64,000 nucleotides of DNA from Talinum fruticosum (Eukaryota; Streptophyta; Magnoliopsida; Caryophyllales; Talinaceae). A program made the position numbers and the translations under genes. Below are positions 23,734 through 37,809 of the stretch, piece after piece. The first letter of the stretch is position 1. Every line of letters begins with the position of its first letter. The notes under the pieces are model-generated. The model ran no database searches and was not told where the DNA came from. It saw only the letters and a program-made list of their open reading frames with translations. Location: positions 1,488,001 to 1,552,000 of the forward strand of contig JAITYX010000059.1 of NCBI GenBank assembly GCA_021018815.1, read 5' to 3'.

Positions 23734-26329
23734 ATGATGAAGATTTTCTCTGTCTCAACCAGACAGTGCTATGCTCTATTGACAAATTCCTCAATCTCCG
23801 CTCACAGTTTTCTCTCTTTTCCACGTACCTCTAGAACCCCGATTCAAAATCTATTATCCTCCATTTCTTGCCCTTCCAAGGCACCCAGGTTCTTTTCATC
23901 TGAAGGTGATTCTTCTGACCAAAGCCCTAAATCCTCTCCTGAAAGCAGCTTGGTCCAGCCCGAGGCAAAAGATGATAGTGTTGATGTTGAAGATGTCGAC
24001 AATAAAGGTGAATGATCCCATTTTTATCTTAGTGTTTGCACTTGTAAGATAAACATGGATATTTTGATTTTCCCTGTATAGATATTGCTGGTGATTCTGG
24101 TCATCTCGAGGCTGCTATTTGCTTTGAATCTTGTATTGTGGAAACACTTGTGGGGCATAAAGGCTGCAAACATCTTGACATATTGCAACCCTGCCCCTTG
24201 TTGGGATTCACCCAGAGTTGTAGTACTGATTTTATTGCTGTTGCTTGCACAATCTGAAAATACTGCGATGTTAGCTTACTGAATTTCTTCGAGTTTATGT
24301 TAAGATCTGAATTTCTAATACATCTTCCAAAAGATATGCCCCTTTTTGAGAAAAAAGTAAACAAAAAGAATTTGAGACGGGCTTCCTTCTGTGTCTCTCA
24401 TTAATTTATGTGAGCATTTTCTCTTTCGCTTATGTTTTGCTGGAGCTTGTCAGATAGAAATTCTCCCCCTCCCCAACTTTTCTCTGGACCACTAAGCTGC
24501 TGGCATCATTTCCTATTTTATTTTGTTTTTAATTCCCTTTTTACCTTTTTTTCCCTTGAAGGGGAAGGGGGTATGGAGAAGGGAGGGATAGGCAGTGTCC
24601 TTTGTTATTACCTTGCCCTGAAGATTTGGGGCTTAAAAAGTTTATGATTGTTTGTACTTTTATGAGTGCAGAGCTGAAGAAGAGGATAGAACAATACTTC
24701 AATGGCGATGAAGAAGTGCTCCCATCTATCCTTGAAGCCATAATAGCAAGAAAAATATCAGGGAAGCACGAAGATACAGATGATGAATTGATGGATGAGC
24801 TCCGTTTAACTCCAGTGGATGGTGTGAAAGATGTAGACTTTGAGTCAGATTTTGAGGATGAGCATTCAACTGATGAAGATATTGAGAACTTGTATAATGC
24901 CAGAGATGATGTTGTCAAGGAGATGATGGACGATGATGAATACTTCAACATGGATGACAAAAAGTGGAATGATATGATACGCGAATCAATTCAGGAAGGA
25001 GATTTGAGGGATATGAGGGAGTGTGAAGAGATATTGGAGGACATGCTCCATTTTGACAAGCTCCTCCCTGGTATAGTCATAATTCTTCTTGAACTCGTCG
25101 CTTCCTTATTCAAGTGCTTGGAAGACTTTGGTTTTGTTGACTATTGCTATATCAATTAATCTTTTTACTCTATGGTCAGCAATTGTTTAGCAATTTGATT
25201 AAGTGGTATCTCTTGGTGCTTGATTATTTGGAGGAGTTGTCTAGCGCCCTGTTCTTTCTGATCAGCTTCTGTTGTCGCAATTTGTTTTCAGATGATATCA
25301 AACAGAAGGTTCAGCAAAAGTTTGACGAGTTAGGGGATCAATGTGAACGGAAGGAACTTGAACCAGAAGATGCATACAAGCTCTTTGCTGAGTTTGAGGA
25401 TCAGATTGTAAAGGATTATATGGAAAAGATTCAGGAAGAGGAGCCTCCACAGTCTGAGAGTTTGGCTCAGCCTGTTGAAACAAAGAAATCTGATGATCCA
25501 CCTGGCGTAGGTCCAATTCTCAGATGGCAAACACGGGCAGTGTTTGCACCTGGTGGGGATGCATGGCATCCAAAAAACAGAAAGGTAAAACTATCTGTGA
25601 CAGTTAAGGAGCTTGGACTTTCACAATACCAGTTCCGTCGATTGAGGGAAATTGCTGGAAAACGTTATGATGCTGGAAGAGGCGAGCTAACCATCACAAG
25701 TGAAAGGTAAGCTCAATATTGGCCTTCTTATGTCTCTTAAACATTCATTTCGATTATTGCGGGCAGCCTGAAGTTTTAATGGTGTTCGTTATTGCTAATA
25801 ATTTAAAACCTGTTATTATTTGTTTAGGATATAAGTGGATATGGAACAAATCATGTATGCTTAACAACAATAGATAATCTGTGTCCAAAAGGAGATTGTT
25901 CTTAGAGTTGGTAGAGAGGAAAAAGGAGGGGGGAGGGGTTCTGTGTCAGCATGTGTGTGTGAGACAGAGAGAGAGAGAGAGGGGGGTCTACCAAGATGGG
26001 TAACAGTCTATGGTTGTAATACATTCTTAAAATCTTTTAATAGTTTCAGATATTTTCCAACCTCTTGCCATTTTGTTTTGAATTTAATTACTTGGGTTCT
26101 CTTTAATGGGGGATTTAAACTCCTCGCTTACAGGTTTGAACATCGTGAAGAGAATAGAAAGGACTGCCTTAGAACACTGCTTAGCATCATTGAGGAGGCC
26201 GGTAGAGCTGATGCACTGGTAGAAGAGGCTCGAACGTCATACGTCAAACAAAGGCTAAAAGCAAACCCAGCATTTATGGCAAGATTGCTCGCAAAGACCA
26301 AACAGGCTTCCGTCTCTCTTTCCACATGA
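23734..26329 (+). CDS. Small ribosomal subunit protein mS35, mitochondrial
   Basis: Component of the mitochondrial ribosomal small subunit (MRP-S28/S35 family; Arabidopsis counterparts are annotated 'ribosomal protein S24/S35, mitochondrial'). Exons: 23734-24007 (exon border possibly at 23721), 24672-25070, 25292-25706, 26134-26329; all borders are GT..AG and in phase. From ATG 23734 it gives 427 aa, near the family length. The N terminus MMKIFSVSTRQCYALL and RFFSSEG is a classic targeting peptide with cleavage site. An acidic linker follows, then ELKKRIEQYF, a DDIKQKVQQKFDEL stretch, and the conserved C-terminal core GPILRWQTRAVF, KVKLSVTVKELGLSQYQ, RYDAGRGELTITSERF. No frameshift. The only doubt is whether an upstream exon at 21039-21193 adds 56 N-terminal residues. 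Confidence 0.88.
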
Positions 26330-27770
26330 ACGGTCTGTGCTTAGGTTCTTCACTGGAACTCAGTTTTGCTAGGTTTGTCGTGTGGTTAACACTTAGGTCA
26401 TGTACTTCTTGTCTCATTGTCATTCTTCTTCCTTTTTATTCTTTTTCGGTTGGTTAGACAGCATGAGGTTCATGCATCGGTGGAACTGCAGGCACAAATG
26501 ATGGTCAAGTTAATCCAAGAAGTCTGTTTAATGGAATTTTGCATTGACCCTCTGCTCTCTTGACATAAAAATGCCTGTCTAAGGTGAACTGTTCAGGCTT
26601 TGCATAAATCTGCATTGGAAACATTTTTTGTCAATTTTACTCAACATCATCACATAATAGAAGCATACCGTTGTATTTTTAGGTGAAGTTTTGACCCTCC
26701 ATTTTAACATCGATGTATTGCCTCTTTACTTCAGTCAGTCCGGGTAGCAAGGAAGATGTGTTGCATTCATTTGATTTGATTTTGATTGCTATTTTCATTC
26801 GAGCAGGAGGTTGTAAGATTGGTCCTGATTAATGCTTTGCATCGGCTTCAGATGGAGACATGTTTAAGCAAGTGCTCCTCTTGGTCTCGTCTTTTGTGAT
26901 CATTTAAATGATCGAAGTCAGCTTTTGTAACCACTAAAACAATTCAATCGATATTCTGGGCGTCTCAATGTGTGGTTATTAACTGGCAGTTGCATTATTT
27001 TTTATTGTTTAAGCATTTTCAAAAGCGATGTTGAGTCTTGAAAAAGAAAATATAAAAGAGCGAGCGCTGAGGGAGACACTCAAGCTGCTGAGCCGAAGAC
27101 CCATGAGGCCATGTTTGTTAAGGTTATTTGAAACAAATTTACCAAACATAAAACAAAAAACTTTGGATGAAAAATATCCGGTCAAATTCAATTTAAATTA
27201 AATCAATTCGAACTTAGATTCTAAATTGTGCTAAGGGTACTTGAAAGCTTGTATCTAACAGGGGCTTGGGTCGGGTCATCATATTTGAATTTTAAATCTC
27301 GAGTCAACTTTGTGTGTTATAAACTAATGTAGTAAAGTCTGATGAAATAGATTAATTAAATTAATTATTAGATTTAACGTGTAATTAATTAGACATCATG
27401 AACGAGATATTCAATTCAAAATTAAATCAAGTTAATTTTGGTCGATCGATGAGATTTTAGTTGGTTCACAAATCATGTTAAATATTTAAGTTCAATTGAC
27501 TCTTGTTTTTCTTTTTTGAAATTCTATTTAATTAATTTTAAGCTAGTTGATAGATAAAATAAGTTGACAAAATTATCTAAAAAAAAATAACTTTTGATGA
27601 AAAAATTGGTGCCAAATTCGATTTATATTCAATTAAATCAGTTTAAATTTCCAACCCAAATAGATTACTTAGGCGACTAGATTATCATATTCTATCCAAT
27701 TCTGCATTAATTTTGCAATATTTATATTTATAGTAATTAATAATAGTACAGGTAAATCAACTGATATACA
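26330..27770. other. mS35 3' flank and AT-rich spacer
   Basis: The first few hundred bases after the stop look like 3' UTR. Beyond ~27,000 it is AT-rich spacer without recognisable genes. Confidence 0.5.
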
Positions 27771-27772
27771 TA

Positions 27773-28031
27773 CTCTATCCGTTTCACAATACATGTCGCT
27801 TTAACTAACTCTTCTCGTTTCACAATACTTGGTCATTTTATAATTCCAATGACATATTAATTACTAATTTACCAATTTTGTCTTTATTAATTGTATTGTT
27901 TCTTTTTTTTCATTACTTTTCTTAATTTTTAATGAAATTTTAGGTTAATTTGGTCTTTTAGCATAAAATTTGTCATGAATTTTATGTTTCCTGGCATTCT
28001 CGCATAATCTTATATTTTGAAACGAATGGAG
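27773..28031 (+). mobile_element. Stowaway-like MITE, copy 1
   Basis: Starts CTCTATCCGTTTCACAATAC and ends GAAACGAATGGAG, with TA on both sides (27771-27772 and 28032-28033). The ends relate to the CTCCCTCCGT terminus typical of Tc1/mariner Stowaway MITEs. 259 bp, no coding capacity. Same family as 28054-28306 (inverted) and 50286-50527. Confidence 0.75.
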
Positions 28032-28053
28032 TATATTATTATATAATAATATA

Positions 28054-28306
28054 CTCCCTCTATTTTAAAATACTTGTATTTTTAAGGTTACGAGGAGTAC
28101 TAAGAAACATTAAATTTATGACAAAATTTATGTTAAAAGATCAAGTTATCCTAAAATTTCATTGAAAATGAAGAAAGTTAATGAAAAAAAGGAGAGAAAT
28201 AAAGTAATTAATAAGGATAAAATTGCTAAACTAATCATTAACACATATTAAAATTATAAAGTAACAGTTACCATGAAACGTTAACACAAATTTTAAAATG
28301 GGAGAG
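28054..28306 (-). mobile_element. Stowaway-like MITE, copy 2 (inverted)
   Basis: Begins CTCCCTCTATTTTAAAATAC and ends ATTTTAAAATGGGAGAG, flanked by TA at 28052-28053 and 28307-28308; 253 bp. Its reverse complement aligns with the body of the neighbouring copy (shared CAATTTTGTC/ATCCTTATTAATT and AATGAAATTTTAGG blocks). The pair forms a large inverted repeat. Confidence 0.75.
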
Positions 28307-28842
28307 TAAATTTTTTATTTAAAAAAATATTAAAAAATTAATGTAAATCCTCATTATATACGAGTCGGACTCTTCATCCTCTAAATTTGGACACAAAATA
28401 AAATTAATCCAAAAAAATCTGGGCCCATATGAAAAGGCGCATAAAAAATATAATATATATTTGGAGAGAGAGAGAGAGAGAGAGAGAGAAATCTCATCAA
28501 CTTTTTTCTTGACTTGGTTGGTCTCTCCACAGTATAGCAAGCAAGCAAGTTTATTTTTCTCTCTCCTCCACACCCTCCCCCTCCCCTTCACCCTCACCCT
28601 CTTCTTCACCGCCCTAACTCCACTTTCCCAAATCCCTCCCCTCGATTCTCCTCCGATCACCCCCAATTCTCGATTCCCTCGATCCTCTCAGCTTCTCTCT
28701 GATCCTTCTCCTCTCTCGAAACCCTCTCTGTTCCTCCCGATTCTGTTGTCCATCGCGGTGCACTTTGATTGCTGGCTTTTCGTTGAGTACTGTTTGGAAG
28801 GAATCAGTGGGGAAGAGAGAGAATTGTGTTAGGGTTCTGCCC
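28307..28842 (+). promoter_or_regulatory. ARI promoter and 5' UTR
   Basis: A TATA-like AATATAATATATATTTGG lies at ~28,447-28,463. It is followed at once by a (GA)n microsatellite (28464-28489), then a CT-rich leader of ~350 bp with TTAGGGTT just before the ATG. The GA tract right after a TATA box is a common plant 5' UTR layout. ORFs across the CT-rich leader are artefacts. Confidence 0.5.
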
Positions 28843-31800
28843 ATGGACTCCGACGAAGACCTTCTCGATGCTTATGACGGAGATTCTGCCGAGGATTACT
28901 ACTACAGCGGCGGCGATTCCGACGTCGATGATTTTATTGCCGGCGGTAATGAAGATGAGGACGATGTTGGTGATTATGGTTATGCTAGTGATGACGATTC
29001 TAACCTTCGCTCGGAGGTTGATTTCTGCTTTTTATTGTAAAGATGCTTCTTTTAGGGTTTTTAGTTCTTGGGTTCTTGCCTGTTTGAGTTACCAGTTTTG
29101 ATTGATTCACTGGGAAGACGATTGTTTTCTTCCATTGGTGAAGAAACATGATTGCTTGTTGTGGGAAGTGGGAGTGATTTCTCGGCTAGGTTTTGATCGG
29201 AGGTGTATTAGGGAGAAACACTGAAACAGTGGAGCATTGTTTTTGTTTGTGTATTTTGGGGAAATTCATGACCTTTTTTTCGGAATAAGCATTAACTGCC
29301 TTGGGGTTTGAGGAATTGGGGAATTTTGGTGCACTGGCAGTGTAGTTACCTATTTTGCTCGCTTCTTTGCTAATTATGAATTTAGTTTCTAAATCGGGTG
29401 ATTATGTGATTTCCTTGTGTTTAAGTGACATTGTTATCCACATTGTAAGAGTGGTTGTTCGGGTGATTTTGTGGTGCTCGCAGCTGATCTTCTTTTGCTG
29501 TATATTGCATTCTTTTTCTTTGTATTTGGTTTCAGGTGTCATGGATGAATGCTTTGCTATTATATCGAATATACTGGAGTTGTTAGCAAAGAAATTTGTG
29601 CTAGCACTTACCTCTTGCATATATAAACTAATATGCTCAACCTGGTTTTGAAATTCAATATTGTGTAGAATAGTGTGGTTGCTAACTCTCAAGGGGGTAA
29701 GTTATTTCACTTTTCACGTGTTAGAGGCGTAGAACCATTGAATGAAGTATTCAGGTATACAAAGTTGAGGAATAGAGAAGGAATAGAACCCACCTGTTAC
29801 AGAAGTAGTATGCACAAGTGCACAGCAGTGATGAATGAGAATTTTAGTCAATCATTGAAATTCCATTGATGAATGGAATTCGATACCTGTTTTTCTTTTT
29901 GTTTCCCAAATGTCTGTGGCTCGTGCTTCAGAAGATGCTGGAGAACTTCTGAAATGGCTTGAACTTCTGATGGGGACTTGGTGATACACTAGGAAAGGTT
30001 GGGCAGTCAGAATTAACTGCTAGATGAGATACATGGAAAGAACTGGCTGCATTGCATGCTACAGAGACTTCAGCCTTTTGTGGGAGGGATTAATGGGAGC
30101 TGTTTCATTCTTAGTCTAAAAGCTTCATCTCCATAGGATACAATCATAGAATGAATGATGTGGACAGTTGTTGATCAGCAGCTTGGATTTGTGTATTTAA
30201 AGAGTGACTTCAATGCGGTATTGCGATTAAAGTGTTGGATGTTTCTAGTTATTTAAAGAGTAACATGAGAGTGTACACAGATCTCAATCATTGATATCGC
30301 TTCGTCCGGATTAATGCTGATATCTATTCTGTCAATATAAAAATATGATGTCTATTGTTTTGCATCTTTTGTTCAATTCTCTTGCCTTACTGATGTCCAT
30401 GCCTCCTTTTTTATATGTTTCAGAAAATTTATACCGTTTTGAAGGTGAGCGACATTGAACGACGGCAAGAGGAGAGCATTTCACATGTCTCTTCTGTTCT
30501 GTCTATTTCTACAGAGGCAGCAAGTGTATTGCTTTGTCACTACAAATGGTAAGTCACTATTTGTTTTTCCTGTTGGTTGTTTGATGTGGTCTGTTAATTT
30601 CAACATCTTTCTTCTCTGAACTTTGATGCATGGGACTCGCCTTTTTTGGGGAACTTCTCGACAATCCTTCTTGTTTCATATGAACAAGTCTGTTACTTTC
30701 TTTTCAGGAATGTTTCACTGTTGCATGATGAATGGTTTGCTGATGAAGAAAGGGTTCGAAGGACTGTTGGCTTGTTAAGTAGACCAGTTGTTCAGTTTCC
30801 ACATGCAAAAGAAGTGAGATGTCCCTCTGAGATTTGGTTTCTGAGTTTTTTTTCTTTTGTCCAAGGTTTCACAATATTTTGTATGTTTCTGATAACGTGG
30901 ATTTCTCTTGACAGTTGACATGTGGAATTTGCTTTGATTTGTATCCTCTTGATCAAATACATTCAGCCGTTTGTGGTCATCCTTATTGTACAACATGTTG
31001 GAAAGGTTAGATTGAATTTGGCTGGTTTGTTTTGTGCTTCTCTCAATACCCTTGGAGAAGATGTGTTTTTGCAATTGGATGTTATTCCTCGGCTTGTGTT
31101 GCATTATTTGTATACAGATGGTGATTTTGATAAAATGTTTGTCCTTGTATGTGTCTAACTGGGGGACATGCATGCATTTGTACATAGTTTGTTAATATTA
31201 CAACATTCATCTTGTAGGTTATATTACTACATCCATTAATGATGGCCCAGGATGCTTGTTGTTAAGATGTCCGGATCCGTCATGCCGTGCTTCTGTTGGT
31301 CAAGACATGATCCTTAAGCTAGCATCTGATGAAGATAAGGAGAAGTATTCGCGTTATTTTGTTAGATCTTACATTGAGGACAAGAAAAAGGTAACTGCAA
31401 TCTCGTATATTAAATTATCTAGGCTATCATACACTTCTATAAGAATTTTAGCCTTGGGTTTCTGTGTTTCTGTGATGGTTGAAAACTTGTTCAACATTAG
31501 TGCTTCTGATTCTAGTGCTGGAAATCGTTTGTGATATTCTGATCCTTTGTATGTATATGATAACCTCGAGGTAATGTGTGAGTTATGGCCTCTTATGGCT
31601 GCATTTTTTTTTTTCATCGCGGGGCAATAGCTTTCTAATTTCCAAGCATGCCTTTTCTTATTGGTGCATGTCACTTGCAGTTAAATTGATTTCTTTTACT
31701 CGCTATGCTTCTAGTGTCAGATGCGTTTCTGAGCATGGTCAAGTGGTGCTCGTAACTATCTAATGGAGATGTATAGTCATGTTGGGGAATATAAATTTCT

Positions 31801-34800
31801 GTTTAGATCTCAGATTTTTGGATTGGTCACTCCTGTCACTTGTGAATTTCTTGATTAACAGTTCAATACAGGGCCGGCAGGGAAGGAAAGAATGTATACG
31901 GTTTGTCTATTGTTGTGGTATACTCATTTGGGATCACTCTGTGAACTCTTCAGAGTAGAGCTGGCTGCTTGTGAGCATACCTGAGGAACCAAACCTGACA
32001 ACCTGAACCAAAGGCCCTACTGATCTTCTCGGACATGTTTAATGGATCCCAGTAAATATTTGACAATTTGTTATCGTTGTTTTTTTTTTCATTTAATAAA
32101 TATTGAATATTTGAGATAATAGTGGTTTTTGAAATACAAATGATACAATCTTGTCAAATCACTGGGTCACAATTTCAATTAGTTGCATTATCTATCACCG
32201 TATTGGTTTTGGGTTGACTTTAGTGAATATGTTGTAACAGGCCACACAAATGGTGTGGACTGCGATTAATTGCAAAGAGTTGTTTTGATTGAAGTACCAG
32301 GACTTGGTTGTTTTTTCAATCTTTATTTGTGAACTTTGATGATATTTGTTTTCGTTCTTGCACTGCAGTGAACCTGGTGTATATGTTGCCTAATCATGAG
32401 CTATTTCTTTGCTTGCAGACCAAATGGTGCCCTGCTCCAGGATGTGAAAATGCGGTTGAATTTGAATTTGGGAGCAATGTTTATGATGTTACCTGCCTTT
32501 GTTGTCATGCCTTCTGCTGGAATGTAAGTCCCAAGCATGTAAATGTTGGTTTCTACAGTGAAACTCCCCTCCCTCCAACAAAACAAAAAAACCCTTATTG
32601 GTGAGGGACTAATTGTATTATGAACTAATAGTGAAAAAGTAAAGAAATACATCTTTTGATTTATTCATAAAAAATAATGGAAAGAATAGAAGAAATAATG
32701 CAGATAATGAACATCAATTATAAAGTTGATTGAAAACTAAACACAAATGTTTAGCAGTCTGTTATGTGCCGTGATTCACGTAATTGGAGATGAATCGAAC
32801 TGCTATGTCATATTTACAATTTGGATTTGATCTGTGTGTGGTGTGCAGTGTACTGAAGAAGCTCATCGTCCAGTGGATTGTGGCACTGTGGCTAAGTGGA
32901 TATTGAAGAATAGTGCAGAGTCTGAAAATATGAACTGGTATAGTTCTAATTTGCATGGCCTGTTTTTTTTTTTTAATTTATAAATAATAGAAAAACTTGT
33001 GCTTGGCATTTACCGAATGTTGTTAAATGGCCACAGAATTTCATCTCTTGTTCGAATACTGTTCCAATGTCTATATAATGACTAGAAGGTTTGTTTAATG
33101 ACACGTTTTCTGCTTGGTCTTCACCATGGTTGAACAGGGTGAAAACATTAAAATTTCACTTTGAATGACAGGCAAAAGTATTGGAAAGTAGATTTATCAG
33201 TCTCTAGTTGGATAATATTTTTGTAACATCCCAGATATTAATATTGAGCTTGTATAATGTACTATTGAGTAGTTTGGTGACTATATCCATGTGTCTTTAT
33301 GTTCTTGTCTATTTAGTGCGAATGGCTGATCTGCTTCCGCTACTTTCAGGATCCTTGCTAATTCAAAGCCTTGTCCAAAGTGTAAGCGCCCAATTGAGAA
33401 GAATCAGGGATGCATGCATATGACTTGTACCCCTCCATGCAAATTTGAGTTTTGCTGGTAAGTTCTTGTCAAATGCATAAGAATCCTGAGTTGGAATCTC
33501 TCTTAGTATTTGATCTTTTGTTTTGGTTGGTTTCTCTTTTTTTTTTTGTGATTTTTTGGGGGAGACCAGCAGTTTCTTTTCTGTTATTCACTTTAGGTAG
33601 TTAGTGGGAAAACATTTTTACACCCCAGTGATTCCTAGCTGTTTATAACAATATTTTAAATGGAATATTTCAGGTTGTGCCTTGGTGCATGGTCTGATCA
33701 TGGTGAAAGAACAGGTGGTTTCTATGCGTGCAATCGTTACGAAGCTGCAAAGCAAGAGGGAGTGGTAATTTAGCCAAATGATGTTCCGCCAGTTGCTGAA
33801 ACTTGGATAAGTTAATCGTTGAGATGCAATCACTAACATTTCGGTTGATTGTTTATTTTTAGTATGATGAATCTGAAAGGAGGAGAGAAATGGCGAAGAA
33901 CTCTCTGGAGAGATACACACACTATTATGAACGGTGGGCAAGTAACCAAACGGTATGGATACTTATCCTTTGGGTTCTCTCTTTACGTTGATTTTAGATA
34001 TTTAGTGAAGGTTGAATGATGATCATACATTAGAACTGACTATTCCCCCCTCCATTTCTCCTCCGATAGATGCCTCCACTGCTAAAATGTCTAGAAAAAT
34101 AGTCGTAAATGAGTTTGTAGGTGTTAGTTTGATAGGATTCTGTTCTGTCTTGTATGAGAATCAGGGGCTAGTTTTTTGGTTGATGCACTGAAGGTGTGTT
34201 TGTATTTTCTTTGCAGTCGAGGCAAAAAGCTATTGCAGATTTACACCAAATGCAGACTGTCCATGTAAGTACAACTCCACTTTGATATTTGCTTAGTTGT
34301 CCTAGTTGTTGTACCCATACTTCGTATTGTTTTTGTCTCCATGATTCCTTTACTGTGTGCCTTTTCTGTTGAACACTGTTAGTGATTCAATATTTGACAG
34401 TTCTTTGTTGAGGTTTCCTGCGGCTTGAAATACGAAAAATACATTTATTGGAGATGAATCTGTTCCAGTAATTTGTATTTCATCTTAGTTCATTTTCTTT
34501 TGTTATTGTTCTTACTTCAGCTTTCAGAGTGGTGTGTTCTTTATCGAATAGGCAATTAATTATGCTAATGCTATAATCCCTAATTTGTGTTAAAATGTTT
34601 TGAGTCAAAAGGTCCTTTATAAGAGTTGAAATGTACTTGTATCTTTGAATGTTGTGTTCTGTAGGTCCTGCTGCCGCTATTAATTCTTTTAGGTTGGCCC
34701 ATCTATCTTTGATAAAATCTCAAAACATCCAAAGTAAAACCAAGGAAGAGCCTTTCCTAGACGCTGATCTTTTGTTTCTTTGCCTGTTTTACTTTCCAAT

Positions 34801-37800
34801 AGCTGAGCTATGTTGGGTTTAAAAGAAAAGACAATTTTTTCCTTCTACCTGTAGAGATTATGTGTAGGCAGTTAAAAGGTAGGTTGTCAAATGCAGTGTA
34901 GTGTATTTAGGGAATGTGTGTGGGTGGGGTTTTTTTGTTTTTTTTTTTTTGGTGGGGGTTGATTTGGATGCACCTATGTCTTTGGTGATGTTGAGGTGTT
35001 TATCTAAGGCGTGGAAAATATTGGATGAGATTGTCCCGCTTGAGAGAGATTGTAATATGGATTGTTTTCGGGGAAGTTTTTGGAGGTTATTTCGGTGACT
35101 AATTACTCATTTTTAAGGTGAATTCTTATGCGGGGGTGACTGAGCAATTATAGGAGTTGACTTCTAGCCTCCTAACAGAAGCCATCCTTAAATGTAGGAT
35201 TGGTCACCTCTAAGCCTATTATAAGTAATTCTTAAAGCATTAGCCTTGTCTTGTATCTTGGGTGAGACAGCTTCCCCCACGCTGAGTTATTCATTACTGT
35301 GATTTGTGGGGACTGTGCTTCTTTTATTCCTGTATGTTAAGTTGTAGTTTGCTCCACTTCAAAAGGGAGGAGGGGAAGACAAATAAAGAAAATGACTTAG
35401 AATGTAAGAACAGTTGTTTAGCTCTAATATGCTTCTTTTTGAGGGTTGGCAGTTGATGTGTTATAAATGTTTGGAGTGAAAATAATTTTGTAAGTTCCTA
35501 TATTTAAAAAAATCTTATAAGTTGTATTACTTTGTTTTACTTTTTAATGTTTTCTCTTGCCCAAAAATTCTCTCTTGTCCGTTTAGCAATCATGAAATGA
35601 GAGATTGTCTCAAGGAATTCTTCTGTAGGTTTTAAATAAGAGATTGTTTAGACTATATTTAATTGGTCTTCACTGGATTGGAAAATACATGCAAGTAGTG
35701 TATTAAAAGTACGGGAGAATTCTTGCCTGGGTATTGGGCCTAATAGCATTCATAAGCAAGTAATGCGTATTAAGGGAAGTAATGGATTTTTTTTTCATGG
35801 AATTTATGTGAGTGGTCATGGAATGATATTCTGTTTGTTTGAATTTTGCAGTTGGAGAAGCTCAGCGACAAGCTGAAAGAACCTGAGTCTCAACTGAAGT
35901 TTGTTATAGAGGCTTGGCAACAGGTGAGGGACCCCCTGCACCGAATATATTATGTCTTGATGACCATAAGCTTTAATTTATTGTCTAGTTTGCAGACAGC
36001 TGAAAAGACGAATGGGGGCCTATTTTTTCAGCTTGAGTTATAGTGGACCAGAGCAATATGTCTCTTGACGTTGTTGTTTGTTTCCTTTCTAGAGTTTTAG
36101 GTGGTGATAAGTTTTCAATCTTGGGTCTAATGGAAGTAGCCTCCATATTCTGCAATAGGCGGGACTCTTGGATCATGCTGCAATGTTCTGCCATGATAGC
36201 ATTTTCTTATTGTATCATTTTCTGTGGCTATTAGTGACTTGTAAGTCACCGTTTTGATATGCATACCAAACAAAACCAATATCTACAGTAATCCCGGCTA
36301 CTTGAGGGTGAAGAGGGATATTAGATCTGGAAGGGGAATAGACTGCATACTGTCATGCAACCAATGCAGTCAGACAACTTGTTGAGATGTTTTCCTTTGG
36401 TGCAACAATCATTTTTGTTGTTTGATTGAGTTATATCTAAAATGATATTTAATTTAAAATTTTCAGATCATTGAGTGTAGACGAGTGCTCAAATGGACCT
36501 ATGCGTATGGCTATTATTTACATGAACATGAACATGCCAAGAAACAACTTTTCGAATACCTGCAAGGTAAAATCTCTTGTCTATCACTCTGAAACCTTTC
36601 TATATCCCAAGGGAAATTACAATATAAACTGTGCCATACAATCGTTTCATTCTGTAGGTGAGGCTGAGGCTGGTCTTGAAAGGCTGCATCAATGTGCGGA
36701 AAAGGAACTATTGGTTTTCCTTGGTGATGATGAGCCACAAGCAGATTTCAAGACATTTCGGCCAAAACTAGCAGGGCTGACCAGGTAATGATTCGGCAAA
36801 GTCAAATATTATACAGAGTATCTCAATAACTTTAACACCTGCATTCTAGTGCCATGGTTTGATCCTAGAAACTTGACAGTTGACAAAATGGAAAACATCT
36901 AAGCATAGTGCTTAATCTTTATGTGTACAGTTATTTTTATATACATTGTGACATCATTAAGAACCAATTCCAAGAGGAAATGAATGAGAGATCCCTATAT
37001 ATTCAACCTTGTAGATATCTTGTTGTGTGAATTTAGAGGCGGCAATGGTTCTGGGTTACTTGGCCTGTACAGATTTGCTCTTGTGCATGACCCCACACCA
37101 CCCAAAAAAAAGGGGGTAAAAGTTTTATGACGCCTATGAACCCTGAAATGTATCATTGTATGTCATAGACATGAATACCCTCTGATAAAAGGGGTACCGT
37201 GGTAATACAATAAAAGGCTCCTTATCTGATGCCTTCATAATTCCGTAAAACTCCTAGTAAAGGATATTGCAGCAAAAGGAAGTAGCCCCTATGTAGGTTT
37301 GGTTGATAATATATCTCAAGATACCTTGGACTTGGGCCTCGCAACATAAAACCCCCTCCTTCCGCTAAAAGAACAATGAACAAAGAAAGAGAATAAGGCT
37401 TCTTATGGTTGATTTAGAGCATGATCTGTCTTTATTTATTCATCCTAATATGGCCATACCTGTATATCTTACATGAATCTCTTGAAATCCCCCTATGAGA
37501 GATGATACCAGCACTTACACAAAATCTTCCAACTTGTACAGGGTCACTCGTTCCTACTTTGAGAATTTGGTTCGAGCATTGGAGAATGGGTTATCAGATG
37601 TGAATACACAAGCAGCGTGTAGCACATCACTCGGTTCAAAGAATGCAGTTGCCGCTGGCAAAGGGAAAGGCGGTAAGGGAAAGGGCTCGACTTCGCGGTC
37701 TGGTCGAAATAGAGACGGTGATGATGACGACCACTGGAATTGTGATCGATGTACCTATGCAAACCCTGACTCGGTCAATTCGTGTCAGATGTGCCATAAT

Positions 37801-37809
37801 GACAGGTGA
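28843..37809 (+). CDS. ARI8: RBR E3 ubiquitin ligase, ARIADNE ARI7/ARI8-like
   Basis: RING-between-RING ligase that takes ubiquitin from an E2 and passes it to substrate through a catalytic Cys. Fifteen exons: 28843-29016, 30424-30548, 30708-30813, 30915-31005, 31218-31390, 32419-32523, 32849-32937, 33350-33457, 33674-33764, 33863-33952, 34217-34264, 35852-35923, 36467-36566, 36658-36784, 37542-37809. All are in phase, giving 588 aa (Arabidopsis ARI8 is 567). Acidic N terminus [24 protein letters not shown]1 C138-C188 (CGICF, CGHPYC..C); IBR from C227 to C269; RING2 from C296 with the probable catalytic Cys309 in [11 protein letters not shown]; Ariadne helical region; RanBP2-type zinc finger at ~565-584 ([11 protein letters not shown]). 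No frame problem. Closest to ARI7/ARI8; the exact paralogue is not decided, so the symbol is approximate. Confidence 0.95.
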
